From Alphaproteobacteria bacterium (GTDB lineage Bacteria; Pseudomonadota; Alphaproteobacteria; Sphingomonadales; Emcibacteraceae), in assembly GCA_020446675.1 (NCBI GenBank), contig JAGREE010000018.1, positions 1-64,000 on the forward strand: DNA of 64,000 nucleotides, in the 5' to 3' direction. The notes beneath the pieces are model-generated. The model had not been told where the DNA came from. It searched no databases and saw only the letters and a list, made by a program, of their open reading frames with translations. The number at the start of each line of letters is the position of its first letter. Within the stretch, counting starts at the first letter, position 1. A program made the position numbers and the translations under genes. Below, one piece after another: positions 43,111-52,568 of this stretch.

Positions 43111-45510
43111 CTATATATTTACTTGTAAAGGTTTAAATGATTGCGGTCTGCCAGCCATGGCATTGACAATCATATCTGGATCAACCGGCGTACGGTTGAA
43201 GCTATGGCCTGTTGCATCCTGAATAGCACTCAAGATCGCAGCAGCGGCACAACCCATCACTGGCTCACCAACCCCTTTTACCCCGGCAGGGCTTTGTGGA
43301 TCAGGTTTATTCACCGCACCGACCTCAAGATTGCTTGGAATATCAAGAATGGTGAGTGGTTTTGTATGGTAAAGATCAACAGTAGCACAGAGACCGTTTT
43401 GCGGGTCATAGACCATGCGGTCAGTTGATGCCATTCCCATGCCCATAACGCCACCGCCACGAACTTGCTGCTCAAGGCTTTGTGGGTGGATGACGCTTCC
43501 GCAGTCAACAAACGCTGTATATTCCAGGATTTCATATTTACCGGTTTCGGTATCAAGTTCAATCATGGCATAGCCAGTTGCAAGTGCAGGAACTGTCCCT
43601 TTCTTAGGCATGTTATCTTTGGCAACACCACAAAGGCCAAGTCCGGCCACAAGCGGCATTGCTGCTTTTGTCACGGCGTTCAGTTCATCCGGGAATTCGT
43701 GCCCGTCATATTTCCCGCCAAGCTCAATAGCCCTTGTAGCAGCCTGTGCAAAGGTCATGACTTTTGACGGATCGGATTTTAAGAAGACCGTTTCATTGTC
43801 CACTTCATAATCATCCGCAGCACCGCCAAGATCCATTGCTGCAATTTCTTTCAACTTTTGTTTGGCATCATTTGCCGCTGCGAAGTTGGTTCTTGTTGTT
43901 GTAAAGGTTGTGTTACTTCCGAACTGGGCAAGAACCCAAGGAAGTCCGCGACGGCTGTCACCATGTTCGATTACAGTATTTTCCCAGGAACAGCCCAATG
44001 TTTCCGCGGCAATACGTGATGCGGATGCATAGGAATATGTTCCAAGGTTACCAACACCGGAATGGATATGAAGTTTGCCATCAGGACGAATGGTTACAAG
44101 ACCATCAAAACCGTTTGAACCGGCAGAGTGATAGGCTTGTCCGACACCAATGCCGATGACCTTATTGCCGTTGCGTTTACCGCTCAGGGCTATTTTTTCT
44201 TTCCATTTGAATTTATCGGACCCCATAATCAGGGCATCGCGAATGTAAGAACTGGTCACAGTACTTTCACGGTCAGAGAATACAACGTCATGATCCGGTG
44301 CATTAATTTCACGGATCATGATACGGTCGATACCAAGCTGCTTGGCAGCACGGTCCATAAAGGGTTCCATGATACAGGCGATCTGGTTCTGTCCAGGGCC
44401 CCGTTGTGAAATATGCATTGGTTTATTGGTTACGACCGGCACACCGCGGAAACGCATGTTTGTTGGCGTATAAACAAGCGCGAGTGCTTCTGCTGCTGCT
44501 GTATAGTCGCCGGAACCGTTGCTTGGGCCGCCGGATTGGACAATGTAGCAATCAATCGCAGTCACTTTACCCTTATTGTCAAAGCCAACTTTCAGTTGAC
44601 CCTGAAATCCGGGACGTGAACCACCAATATGATATTCCTCTGCCCTGGTGATGCGAAGCATGCAAGGGCGACCAATTTTCTTGGACATATAGGCCGGAAT
44701 AGCCATTGTCGGATATGGGCTGGCTTTGGCGCCGAAACCGCCACCGCAGAATTCCGCGATGTAAACAACATCTTCAACAGGAATTTGCAACATGGCGGCA
44801 AGGCCAGGCATCATCCATGACTGGCTTTGTGAAGAGCCATAGACAAAACATTTGCCATTTTCCCAATAGGATAATGTGCTTCTTGGCTCAAGGGCCTGAT
44901 GGCTCGAGCTGGCAACAACAAATGGTTCATCGATGATAAAGGCTGCGTCCTTGAAGGCCGCCTCAACATCACCTACGGACCATTCTTCAGGGGCTTCGCC
45001 CATTGGAAGTCTGGTTTCACCGGCTTCTGCAAAATCACGTGCTGTCCATTTCAGAACACCAAGGGGGATAGAGCGTCCACCTGAAATATTTCCTTCGTCA
45101 AGGGCATTTGGTCCACCAGGATAAAGGCTTTGAAGAGGATCAAGACTGAATGGTTGAGCTTCGTAGTTTACTTTAATTTTTTCAAGAGCTTCTGCTGCAA
45201 TAGCTTCGGTTTCCGCAGCAACTGCGAGAATAGGCTGACCAAGCTGTCTTGGTTTGTTGGTCAGGATTGGGTACCCTGGAGGAGGAGAAGGCGGAACATC
45301 ATTTTCCGTCAAAATTCCAAGCACACCTTTCATGGCTAATGCTTCTGAAGTATCAACAATAGTGACATTGGAGCTTGGCATAGGGTTGCCGAGCATTTTA
45401 ACATAGCACATACCATCTACGCGGACATCTTCCGAATATTTGCTGGCGCCAGTTACTTTTGCTCTCACGTCTGGTGGGGTAAAGTTGTTCCCTAATAGTT
45501 TTTCTGCCAT
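43111..45510 (-). CDS. Molybdopterin-binding large subunit, aldehyde/xanthine oxidase family (PaoC-like)
   Basis: 799 aa. The N-terminal a/b hammerhead domain (DVRAKVTGASKYSEDVRVDG) and the molybdenum cofactor domain (QSWMMPGLAAML, FCGGGFGAK, SQRGPGQNQIA, catalytic Glu in GVKGVGEPVMG) are all seen. It hydroxylates aldehydes or N-heterocycles. It has no own signal sequence, so it probably crosses by hitch-hiking on the Tat-bearing Fe-S subunit. GGGAGGG ribosome site. Confidence 0.93.
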   Translation of the reverse strand: MAEKLLGNNFTPPDVRAKVTGASKYSEDVRVDGMCYVKMLGNPMPSSNVTIVDTSEALAMKGVLGILTENDVPPSPPPGYPILTNKPRQLGQPILAVAAETEAIAAEALEKIKVNYEAQPFSLDPLQSLYPGGPNALDEGNISGGRSIPLGVLKWTARDFAEAGETRLPMGEAPEEWSVGDVEAAFKDAAFIIDEPFVVASSSHQALEPRSTLSYWENGKCFVYGSSQSQSWMMPGLAAMLQIPVEDVVYIAEFCGGGFGAKASPYPTMAIPAYMSKKIGRPCMLRITRAEEYHIGGSRPGFQGQLKVGFDNKGKVTAIDCYIVQSGGPSNGSGDYTAAAEALALVYTPTNMRFRGVPVVTNKPMHISQRGPGQNQIACIMEPFMDRAAKQLGIDRIMIREINAPDHDVVFSDRESTVTSSYIRDALIMGSDKFKWKEKIALSGKRNGNKVIGIGVGQAYHSAGSNGFDGLVTIRPDGKLHIHSGVGNLGTYSYASASRIAAETLGCSWENTVIEHGDSRRGLPWVLAQFGSNTTFTTTRTNFAAANDAKQKLKEIAAMDLGGAADDYEVDNETVFLKSDPSKVMTFAQAATRAIELGGKYDGHEFPDELNAVTKAAMPLVAGLGLCGVAKDNMPKKGTVPALATGYAMIELDTETGKYEILEYTAFVDCGSVIHPQSLEQQVRGGGVMGMGMASTDRMVYDPQNGLCATVDLYHTKPLTILDIPSNLEVGAVNKPDPQSPAGVKGVGEPVMGCAAAAILSAIQDATGHSFNRTPVDPDMIVNAMAGRPQSFKPLQVNI

Positions 45511-45512
45511 TT

Positions 45513-46151
45513 TTATGCCCTCCCTGCTGCTTTGACTATAGCATTAATGTAGTTATTATAGGCGCCGCAACGACATAGATTGCCGGAGAGTGCATGACGA
45601 ACTTCATCGCGTGTCGGGTTGGGGTTGCGCTGTAAGAGAGCAACACCTGAAACAACCTGGCCAGGGGTACAATATCCGCATTGCGGGGCAAGTTCCTCAA
45701 TCATGGCCTGCTGAACAGGGTGAAGCTCACCATTTGGACCAACGACACCTTCAACAGTCACGATTTTTTTATTTCGTACCATGTGGGTTAATGTTGAACA
45801 GCTGTATGTGGTGACGCCGTCAATCATTACGGTACAGGCACCACAGGATGCGCGGTCACAGCCGAGCTTTGTTCCGGTAAGGCCGAGTTTGTTGCGAAGA
45901 GTATGAGCCAGAGTTTCGTTTGGCATAACATCAACGGGACGATCTTTGCCGTTAACATTGATGGTAACAAGTCTTTCAACTGAACCTGCGCCACCGCCTG
46001 AGCTGTCGCCTCCGGAACACCCTGTCATAAGGCCAGCGGCACCGGCAACAGTACCGGCAGCGATTACGCCTTTAATAAAAGTACGCCGGGATAGCGCATC
46101 TCGTTCTGTGCTCAGAGGATCATACCGATCTGAACTGAATTTTTTTTGCAT
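45513..46151 (-). CDS. Tat-exported [2Fe-2S] subunit of molybdenum hydroxylase (PaoA-like)
   Basis: 212 aa from ATG 46151. The strong GGAGGAG site lies just before this ATG and inside the longer GTG frame, which decides the start. Tat signal SRRTFIKGVIAAGTVAGAAG, then a Cys in TGCSGG that might be lipidated. A plant-type ferredoxin domain (GCDRASCGACTV) and a second cluster domain (QCGYCTPGQ, NLCRCGAY) complete it. It is the first gene of the operon, facing the cytochrome b gene. Confidence 0.94.
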   Translation of the reverse strand: MQKKFSSDRYDPLSTERDALSRRTFIKGVIAAGTVAGAAGLMTGCSGGDSSGGGAGSVERLVTINVNGKDRPVDVMPNETLAHTLRNKLGLTGTKLGCDRASCGACTVMIDGVTTYSCSTLTHMVRNKKIVTVEGVVGPNGELHPVQQAMIEELAPQCGYCTPGQVVSGVALLQRNPNPTRDEVRHALSGNLCRCGAYNNYINAIVKAAGRA

Positions 46152-46437
46152 TAATTTGTGCTCCTCCACATTAGTATTTCTATATACTTCGTTGCAAATA
46201 TATATAAGACATAAAAAATGTCATCAACAACCCACCGCACGTTCAATATTTTCTATTGGACATGATTTTACTGCAACTATGTTCCCATACCTCTAGAATA
46301 TTTTTGTGATTTTTCTTGAGATATTTTTTGCCTCCCGCTATGAGGTATTGTAACTATATAACTTGATGTTAGTTAAGTCTAGATGCAAAATAAACGGGAC
46401 ATTGAAAAAAGGCGCTGATTTCAGCGATAAAATACTT
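46152..46437. promoter_or_regulatory. Divergent promoter region, molybdenum hydroxylase operon / cytochrome b
   Basis: 286 nt, AT-rich, without a gene. ATAAAAAATGTCATCAACAA and TTGAGATATTTTTTGCCTCC ... TATGAGGTATTGTAACTATA lie in it; TTGAGA (46316-46321) could be a -35 for the plus-strand gene. No clear palindrome was found. Confidence 0.4.
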
Positions 46438-47043
46438 ATGGAAAAAAATGAAGATCACATAATTCGGCATGGGTCTATCAGTCGGATTTTTCACTGGTTA
46501 ATGGCGGCGTGTATTTTAACATTATTGGCGACCGGATTGCTTCCGGTACTTGGGTTTAAATTTGAATGGGTTGAACCACACTGGATCGCGGGTATTGCCC
46601 TGACAATTGCTGTTTTAATTCATCTGTTTCGGTCTCTTTCACCAAAAAAATTGAAATCAATGTGGATATCAGTGAGCGATATTCGTGAATTTTTTGATAA
46701 TCGCGGAAAAGTTTTGGGTGGTAAATATTCGCTTGAACAGAAATTGATGCATCATGCGATTATGGTGTTCAGTCTGATTTCCCTGATTACAGGATGGTTG
46801 CTTCTTTTGAAAATAGATACGCCGTTCTGGCAGCGTAACCCCTTTATCTTTCAGGCAGAAACCTGGGGAATAATCTATGTTTTCCATGGTCTGTCTACAC
46901 TTATATTTGTCAGTTCAATTATGCTGCATATTTACTTTTCGCTCAGACCGGAAAAATCAATGTATCTTCGGTCTATGTTTAAAGGCTGGATTACCCGTGA
47001 AGAATATAACAAAAATCATAGTCCTGACCGCTGGGATGTTTAA
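46438..47043 (+). CDS. Cytochrome b561-like / formate dehydrogenase gamma-type membrane protein
   Basis: About 201 aa from ATG 46438; the frame opens at 46363. Four spans with likely haem b ligands: HGSISRIFHWL (first), VLIHLFRS (second), LMHHAIMVFS (third) and FHGLSTL ... LHIYFS (fourth). FdnI/b561 type proteins pass electrons between periplasmic or membrane dehydrogenases and quinone. Being divergent from the molybdenum hydroxylase operon, it is a plausible electron acceptor for that enzyme (inference). Confidence 0.87.
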   Translation: MEKNEDHIIRHGSISRIFHWLMAACILTLLATGLLPVLGFKFEWVEPHWIAGIALTIAVLIHLFRSLSPKKLKSMWISVSDIREFFDNRGKVLGGKYSLEQKLMHHAIMVFSLISLITGWLLLLKIDTPFWQRNPFIFQAETWGIIYVFHGLSTLIFVSSIMLHIYFSLRPEKSMYLRSMFKGWITREEYNKNHSPDRWDV

Positions 47044-47073
47044 TTATTAATTTGAATATTAGAAAGAATTAAG

Positions 47074-47493
47074 ATGAGTGAACAAGGTAAAAGTAAACTC
47101 CGTACATCGATTGATGCAATAGAGGGCGGTTACGAATTTATGCTGGCTTATGCCGCGCAGGGGCGTGATTTTGAATATACCGGCGGTGGTGCAGGACCCT
47201 CAATCCGTGGTTATCTAGGCGGATTAAAAGACGGACTTGGATCAATTGCCGATGACTTTGAAGCTGAAGTAAAAGAAAATGTAAAAAGTGGTGCCGAGGA
47301 GTTTAATCAGTTTATAGAAATTCTTCGTGCGGATGCACAAAAGTCACTGACAGCTGTTTCAATGGTTCTATCACTTCCTTCAATCGGCTCTCAGGTTGTT
47401 GATAATTTAAACGCATCCATTCATATAAGAGCTATGCTGACAGATCTGTTTCTTATTGATGAGGCGCTGTCCTCATTAAAGCGTCAAGAATGA
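47074..47493 (+). CDS. Unknown protein downstream of cytochrome b
   Basis: 139 aa, no signal peptide, mostly helical (SIDAIEGGYEFMLAYAAQG, a GGGAGPSIRGYLGGL turn, then long helices). I do not recognise a domain. It is 30 bases behind the cytochrome b gene and overlaps the next frame at its stop, so it belongs to the same transcript. Confidence 0.7.
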   Translation: MSEQGKSKLRTSIDAIEGGYEFMLAYAAQGRDFEYTGGGAGPSIRGYLGGLKDGLGSIADDFEAEVKENVKSGAEEFNQFIEILRADAQKSLTAVSMVLSLPSIGSQVVDNLNASIHIRAMLTDLFLIDEALSSLKRQE

Positions 47494-47552
47494 TAATTTT
47501 GCCATATTTTTCTGTTTTATTTACGGCTGTGTTAATGGCAAGGAAAAGATTA

Positions 47553-48854
47553 ATGAATATTGGTACGCTTAAAATAGCGGCAATTATGTTTTTTTCGTTC
47601 AATCTGTTGTCATTCAAAAGTTTTGCTCAGTCTGATGAAGAGACTGAATTTTTTCAGAAATATCAGGCAATGGTCATAATTGAGGAAGCGAACCAACATT
47701 GTCCGCTGCTTTCAAGGCTGGAAGCGGAAGTCTTAAATGGCCAGATCGTTTTTGCAAATTCAAATTTTATGGGCAAGCTTGACCGGGTGGAAAAGTTTAA
47801 AAAAGAAGCAAGAATATTTGCCCGCAGGGCATCCTGTAACTCTCCGGAAATTATGGGTTTGATCGGGCTGGCCAGGCAGGAAGCAAGCGATTCAATGGTT
47901 AACCAGCTATTGTTGTCCCGACAAATCCACCTGCTTGATCAGGAAGCGGCAAAAACGGGGACAGCCGGACAGGAAATGCTGCTAGACTATTTAACGGATG
48001 CGGAGTGGGGCCTGCTTGATAATTTATATCTGGAAGTCAAAGAGAACTATCTCAACCAGGCAAGTCAGGAAGACTGGGATAAATATGAAGACTCTTTAAT
48101 CAAGGTCGCAAAAGAAAAGACAACACAGAAGTTTCTGTCCAATGAAAATCTGATAAAAACACGCCCCGCCAAAAGTGTGGAAGCCATTCAGGCAACGGCC
48201 AATAACAATGAAATTTTCAACTATTATTTTTATCTGGATAAATCAGTAAGGGCCTTTGTTGAAGGAAGCAAGGCTGATGAAGACGGCTATCCTTACAGCC
48301 GCCCGGCCAATGATTTTACCAACTGGCTTGCTTATAGGCCGCGGGACGAAGATGTCACATGGATGGTATCCTATCCTGGCTGCGGCGGGAATTTTGAAGG
48401 AACCACCTGTATTCTGGTTGTCGGAGTAAATGGCGAATTAGGGGTTGTTCTTAATGGCGACGTTGAGAAAGTTTCTTTGGAATATAGAAACCCGGCAAAT
48501 ACAGAACTGGCGGGACAAAATAAAGCCGTGGAAGGTCCAATTGGCACCAACGAAAAAAATGAGGAAAACTATACCTATAATCTTGAACTTATGTCGAATT
48601 CGGCTGATAAGAAAGAGATTGTTGCTATGGTAGATTCAAATAATAAAAAGCTATTGTCACAGGTTGGAACAAAAGCACCGGCAAATGCCAGACTTTATTT
48701 ATTTCCCGAAGGAAGTTTGAGTTCTATAGAGCAATTAAGCAAAAATGATTTGCTGAAATTGACCATTACAACAGCCGATGGTAAGAAACAATCAAGTATA
48801 ATGCCGATGCAGAATTATCATCAGGCGAAAAACTGGGCGACCACCATTCAATGA
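47553..48854 (+). CDS. Exported protein of unknown function
   Basis: About 433 aa from ATG 47553, with AAGGA nine bases upstream; the frame extends to 47490. A signal peptide ends near SFAQSDEE. The first half of the mature chain is helical; the second half contains FTNWLAYRPRDEDVTWMVSYPGC with a Cys pair around GCGGNFEGTTCILV, and a VVGVNGELGVVL strand region resembling invasion-associated IalB-like folds only weakly. Same strand and close spacing as the cytochrome b gene and the 139-aa protein. Confidence 0.65.
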   Translation: MNIGTLKIAAIMFFSFNLLSFKSFAQSDEETEFFQKYQAMVIIEEANQHCPLLSRLEAEVLNGQIVFANSNFMGKLDRVEKFKKEARIFARRASCNSPEIMGLIGLARQEASDSMVNQLLLSRQIHLLDQEAAKTGTAGQEMLLDYLTDAEWGLLDNLYLEVKENYLNQASQEDWDKYEDSLIKVAKEKTTQKFLSNENLIKTRPAKSVEAIQATANNNEIFNYYFYLDKSVRAFVEGSKADEDGYPYSRPANDFTNWLAYRPRDEDVTWMVSYPGCGGNFEGTTCILVVGVNGELGVVLNGDVEKVSLEYRNPANTELAGQNKAVEGPIGTNEKNEENYTYNLELMSNSADKKEIVAMVDSNNKKLLSQVGTKAPANARLYLFPEGSLSSIEQLSKNDLLKLTITTADGKKQSSIMPMQNYHQAKNWATTIQ

Positions 48855-48880
48855 ATTAAACAGAATTAAGAGGTGTTAAG

Positions 48881-49792
48881 ATGAAGCAATTAAAACTATT
48901 TATAATAATTCCGGTATTGTTTCTGATAAGCATCAATACGGCATTTTCACAGGCAAAAACAGCAACAAAACATACTGTTGTGGCAGATGGTCATCCCATG
49001 GCAGTCTGGGAAAAGTCGGTTGAAAATCCGAAAGGAATTATCCTGCTTCACCATGGTCGCACCTGGAGTTCAATTCCGGATTTTGATTTACAGGTGGAAG
49101 GCGAGGATCTTTCGCTCATGGACGGTTTTAATGAACGGGGCTACAGTGTCTGGGCGCTTGATGCCCGCGGATATGGCGGTACGCCGCGCGATGAGACTGG
49201 CTGGAACACGCCAAACAGAGCGGCAAAAGATTTGTCAATTGTTCTCGACTGGCTTTTCAAAAGGACGGGACAGAAAATTAATGTCTGGGGCTGGTCAATG
49301 GGCTCAATGATCAGTCAGCTGACAGCACAGCTTTATCCGGAAAATTTTGCCAGCCTGACCCTTTTTGGCTATCCGGTTCGTTATGATAATACATATCCGG
49401 ATGATACCCAGAACGGCAAACCGCCTATGAAAGAAAATACAGCAGAAGCGGCAGCAAGTGATTTTATTACACCCGGATCAATCAGTCAGAAAGCTATTGA
49501 TGAATATGTGCGGGCGTCACTTGAAGCAGATCCGGTCAGAGCTGATTGGCGTAATCAGGAACAGTATAACCAGTTTGATCCGAAAAAAGTATCAATGCCC
49601 GTCTTGCTTCTTCAGGGGGAGTTTGACCCACTGGCGGAAACAAAATCGCATGCAAAGGCATTTTCAGAATTTCCAAATGCCAACAAGCAATGGGTTGTCT
49701 TAAAAGGTGGTGATCATGCTGCCCTTCTTGAAAAACCAAGAGGGCAACTGATCGATGCATCAATCAATTTTATTGAATGGCTGAAAAAATAG
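48881..49792 (+). CDS. Exported alpha/beta hydrolase
   Basis: 303 aa with signal peptide ending AFSQA. Nucleophile elbow GWSMGSMI (Ser), oxyanion HHGRTWSS, Asp in LLQGEFDPLAE, His in KGGDHAALLE: the full serine hydrolase triad. Likely an esterase or lipase in the periplasm. AAGAGG ribosome site. It follows the 433-aa unknown by 26 bases and may end that operon; convergent with uppP (3 nt). Confidence 0.9.
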   Translation: MKQLKLFIIIPVLFLISINTAFSQAKTATKHTVVADGHPMAVWEKSVENPKGIILLHHGRTWSSIPDFDLQVEGEDLSLMDGFNERGYSVWALDARGYGGTPRDETGWNTPNRAAKDLSIVLDWLFKRTGQKINVWGWSMGSMISQLTAQLYPENFASLTLFGYPVRYDNTYPDDTQNGKPPMKENTAEAAASDFITPGSISQKAIDEYVRASLEADPVRADWRNQEQYNQFDPKKVSMPVLLLQGEFDPLAETKSHAKAFSEFPNANKQWVVLKGGDHAALLEKPRGQLIDASINFIEWLKK

Positions 49793-49795
49793 TCT

Positions 49796-50611
49796 TTAAA
49801 GATATACCAAATAAAGCAGAAACAGACCAAGACCGACCCTGTAAATAACAAACGGGGTCATAGATGATTTCTGCAGCCATTTCATTAGAAAAGTAATCGC
49901 GAGCAGCGCAGATATAAAGCTAAGACCCGCCCCCCAGAGAAGTTCTGAAACGGAGACGACAGGCTGCTGATCGCCGGTAAAGAGCTCTATCAACAGCAGG
50001 GTCGCTGCAGCGAGAATAGTTGGAATTGACAGCAGCATGGAAAAATGGGCGGCTGTGGTTCTTGAAAAACCAAGAGCCCGCGCAGCCGTCATGGTGATAC
50101 CGGACCGACTTGTCCCCGGAATAAGGGCAAGCACCTGCGCCAGACCAATGATCAGGGCATGTCCATATTTAAGCCCGGAAAGATTTATTTTTACAGGTGA
50201 TTTTGTATCATACCAGTATAACAGGATACCAAAAATGATCGATGTCCAGCCAATGACCTCCATGCTTCTAAAATTGTCAATCAATCCTATTGCTGAAAAT
50301 AAGCCACCAAAAATAATAACCGGGACTGTGGCCAGAATAATAGCCAGCATCATGGTGCGTTCCGACCTGTTATAGTCTTTTTTCAGCATGAGCATCTGAA
50401 TGAAGGCGTGTAAAAGACGCCAAACATCTTTGCGAAAATAAAGAATGACTGCGCCAAGAGTACCAACATGAACGCCTACATCCATCATGACACCCTGATC
50501 GGGCCAATCTGACAGAAGTGGGACCAAAATAAGGTGGCCTGATGAGCTGATTGGCAAAAATTCTGTAATGCCCTGCACGATGGCAAGAACAATGATGTGC
50601 AATAGGGTCAA
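49796..50611 (-). CDS. uppP: Undecaprenyl-diphosphate phosphatase
   Basis: 271 aa integral membrane protein of the BacA/UppP family. The two active-site motifs are exact: QGITEFLPISSSGHL (residues 14-28) and LIPGTSRSGITM. It recycles the lipid carrier of peptidoglycan and surface glycans and gives bacitracin tolerance when overproduced. It lies 34 bases after the FMN-binding gene on the same strand. Confidence 0.96.
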   Translation of the reverse strand: MTLLHIIVLAIVQGITEFLPISSSGHLILVPLLSDWPDQGVMMDVGVHVGTLGAVILYFRKDVWRLLHAFIQMLMLKKDYNRSERTMMLAIILATVPVIIFGGLFSAIGLIDNFRSMEVIGWTSIIFGILLYWYDTKSPVKINLSGLKYGHALIIGLAQVLALIPGTSRSGITMTAARALGFSRTTAAHFSMLLSIPTILAAATLLLIELFTGDQQPVVSVSELLWGAGLSFISALLAITFLMKWLQKSSMTPFVIYRVGLGLFLLYLVYL

Positions 50612-50645
50612 TATAAATTCCTGACGGGGTTAAGGTTTTTGATGG

Positions 50646-51188
50646 TCATTGGTCATCCATGACATCTTTATGAAGCAGCAAGGCAATTCGGGCTATGCGT
50701 TTCATGGAATTTGAAGAAAGCGTCGAGCCGGAGATACCGTTAATCGGTTTATCTAGTGAATTATCGCCAGTCAGTGCCGCATCATAATATTGCGACCGGT
50801 AAGCACGGCTTTGTACTTCATGGCCACGACTTTCCCTGTAAATAAGCACGCTTATATCGACAATTTTATCATCTTCTACGACGACACCCGCAGTAATAGG
50901 CATGGTCCGGGCAACACTTTCAAGGACCCATAAGGTTCTGTTTCCCTTGCGCCAATATCGGTACCTAACCGGTGTATTATCTGCGCCATTTAGAACCTCA
51001 TTGATGTGATCACGAAGTTCGCCGATGACCCAAACAGTCGATTTTTTTGGTATTTCACCATCAAAGAAACTTTTTACATAATCATTCGTTCTGTTATAGA
51101 CCCGTTCCGCTGGGTGGAAGGTGTCTTGTGCATATACTGAAACTGTACTGAAAATCAAAACAGCAACGATAATGTTCAGATATTTCAT
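50646..51188 (-). CDS. Periplasmic FMN-binding domain protein
   Basis: 180 aa with a signal peptide ending near VSVYAQD. The C-terminal segment GISGSTLSSNSMKR (151-164) carries the flavinylation motif SGSTLSS, where Thr156 would receive FMN through a phosphoester bond. The divergent neighbour is ApbE, the enzyme that does this. Such proteins carry electrons on the outer face of the membrane; the redox partner is unknown. Confidence 0.88.
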   Translation of the reverse strand: MKYLNIIVAVLIFSTVSVYAQDTFHPAERVYNRTNDYVKSFFDGEIPKKSTVWVIGELRDHINEVLNGADNTPVRYRYWRKGNRTLWVLESVARTMPITAGVVVEDDKIVDISVLIYRESRGHEVQSRAYRSQYYDAALTGDNSLDKPINGISGSTLSSNSMKRIARIALLLHKDVMDDQ

Positions 51189-51347
51189 AATTTATCCCAT
51201 CACGTTAAGTCCGGATTTTTTTGCCGGAAGTGCGAATGATTTCTAAATTGGCTTTTGCATTAATATCAAAGGACGATAGCCGAGTAAAGAAAGCAATCTT
51301 CAGGAATTTATTTAAGTCTTACTGGACAGGAAAATCAAGCGGATAAC

Positions 51348-51393
51348 TTTTAATATTTGCTTTTCCGGATAGTTTTAATATGCTCTTTTCCGG
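51348..51393 (+). repeat. Two direct repeats upstream of apbE-like gene
   Basis: TTTTAATATTTGCTTTTCCGG (about 51348-51368, 20-21 bases) and TTTTAATATGCTCTTTTCCGG (51373-51393) are direct copies with a period of 25 nt in the divergent region. Possible tandem regulator sites. Confidence 0.55.
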
Positions 51394-51463
51394 TGGGCCG
51401 TCAAATTTGTTAGACCGAGCAAAAAATACTGTTTTATTTCTGTTTTAATGGATAAGAATTACT

Positions 51464-52441
51464 ATGAATAATCGTAGACGCATGCTGAGAATTATGGCGC
51501 TGGGAACGGGGGTTCTTGTTACGCCATCAGGACTTATTGCAAAAGAAACACCCAAACAGTTCTATGAATGGCAGGGAAGGGCCATGGGTGCTGAAACGTC
51601 ACTACAGTTATATTCTGATAATGAAAAAAAAGCAGAAGAAGTGATAGACGGCGCTCGGTCCGTTATCCGAAAATATGAAAAACTTTTCAGTCTATATGAT
51701 CCGCAATCTCAAATATCGCAATTGAACCAGACCGGTAAGCTGAATAACCCGGACGGGGAATTTATGGATCTGTTAAAACAGTCAGTGCAATTTTATAAGA
51801 CGACACAAGGCGCATTTGATATTACAATTCAGCCACTCTGGACTTTATATAAACACCATTTTGGTAAGCCGGACGCTGGAAACCTTGATAATGAAATAAG
51901 GGCCACATTAGCAAAAATCGGTACAGATAAAATAACCCTTCAGAACAATGTTGTCGCATTCACAGAGCAGGGAATGGGAATTAGTTTTAATGGAATAGCG
52001 CAGGGCTATATCACCGATAAAGTGACCGATTACCTAAAAGTAAATGGTTTTGACAATATACTTGTCGATATTGGAGAATACAGGGCTGGCGGACCACAGA
52101 ATGACGGCTCGCCCTGGCGGATCGGTCTCCTGGATCCGTTCGATGCGGTTTCAATTACTGACGTGATAGAGATTAAATCAGGGGCTGTTGCCACCTCGGG
52201 CGGTTATGGAGATCAGTTTGACCCCTCCGGCAATTACCATCATCTGTTTGACCCACGCACTGGAAAAAGCAGCCAGCTATATGCTTCTGTCACAGTCACA
52301 TCATTGGATGCAACAACGGCAGACGCGCTTTCGACAGCTTTTTCAAATACGTCTCTGCCTGAAATAAAAGAGGTTCTGAAGCATTTTAAAGGATGCAGTG
52401 CGCGGCTTACGCATCAGGACGGCACTGTTACGGTTATCTGA
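51464..52441 (+). CDS. apbE: FAD:protein FMN transferase (ApbE)
   Basis: 325 aa. N-terminus NNRRRMLRIMALGTGVLVTP is Tat-like. ApbE features: the early GRAMGAETSLQLY, FNGIAQGYITDK, KSGAVATSGGYGDQFD, HHLFDPRTGKS and the metal-binding DATTADALSTAF. It transfers FMN from FAD to Thr/Ser of target proteins in the periplasm, and the likely target lies divergent at 50646. Confidence 0.94.
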   Translation: MNNRRRMLRIMALGTGVLVTPSGLIAKETPKQFYEWQGRAMGAETSLQLYSDNEKKAEEVIDGARSVIRKYEKLFSLYDPQSQISQLNQTGKLNNPDGEFMDLLKQSVQFYKTTQGAFDITIQPLWTLYKHHFGKPDAGNLDNEIRATLAKIGTDKITLQNNVVAFTEQGMGISFNGIAQGYITDKVTDYLKVNGFDNILVDIGEYRAGGPQNDGSPWRIGLLDPFDAVSITDVIEIKSGAVATSGGYGDQFDPSGNYHHLFDPRTGKSSQLYASVTVTSLDATTADALSTAFSNTSLPEIKEVLKHFKGCSARLTHQDGTVTVI

Positions 52442-52447
52442 AAACCA

Positions 52448-52472
52448 AAATCGGAGAACTCCCGTCCGATTT
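52448..52472 (+). terminator. Possible terminator after apbE
   Basis: AAATCGGA (52448-52455) / TCCGATTT (52465-52472), eight-base-pair stem just after the stop, but with only a weak T tail. Confidence 0.4.
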
Positions 52473-52568
52473 CGCTCTAAACTGTTATGAATTATGCTAT
52501 AATCGGCTGAAATATTGCAGGTTATATAGGGTTGCCTGCGTAAAAGAATAAAATATTAGGGGTAAGCA

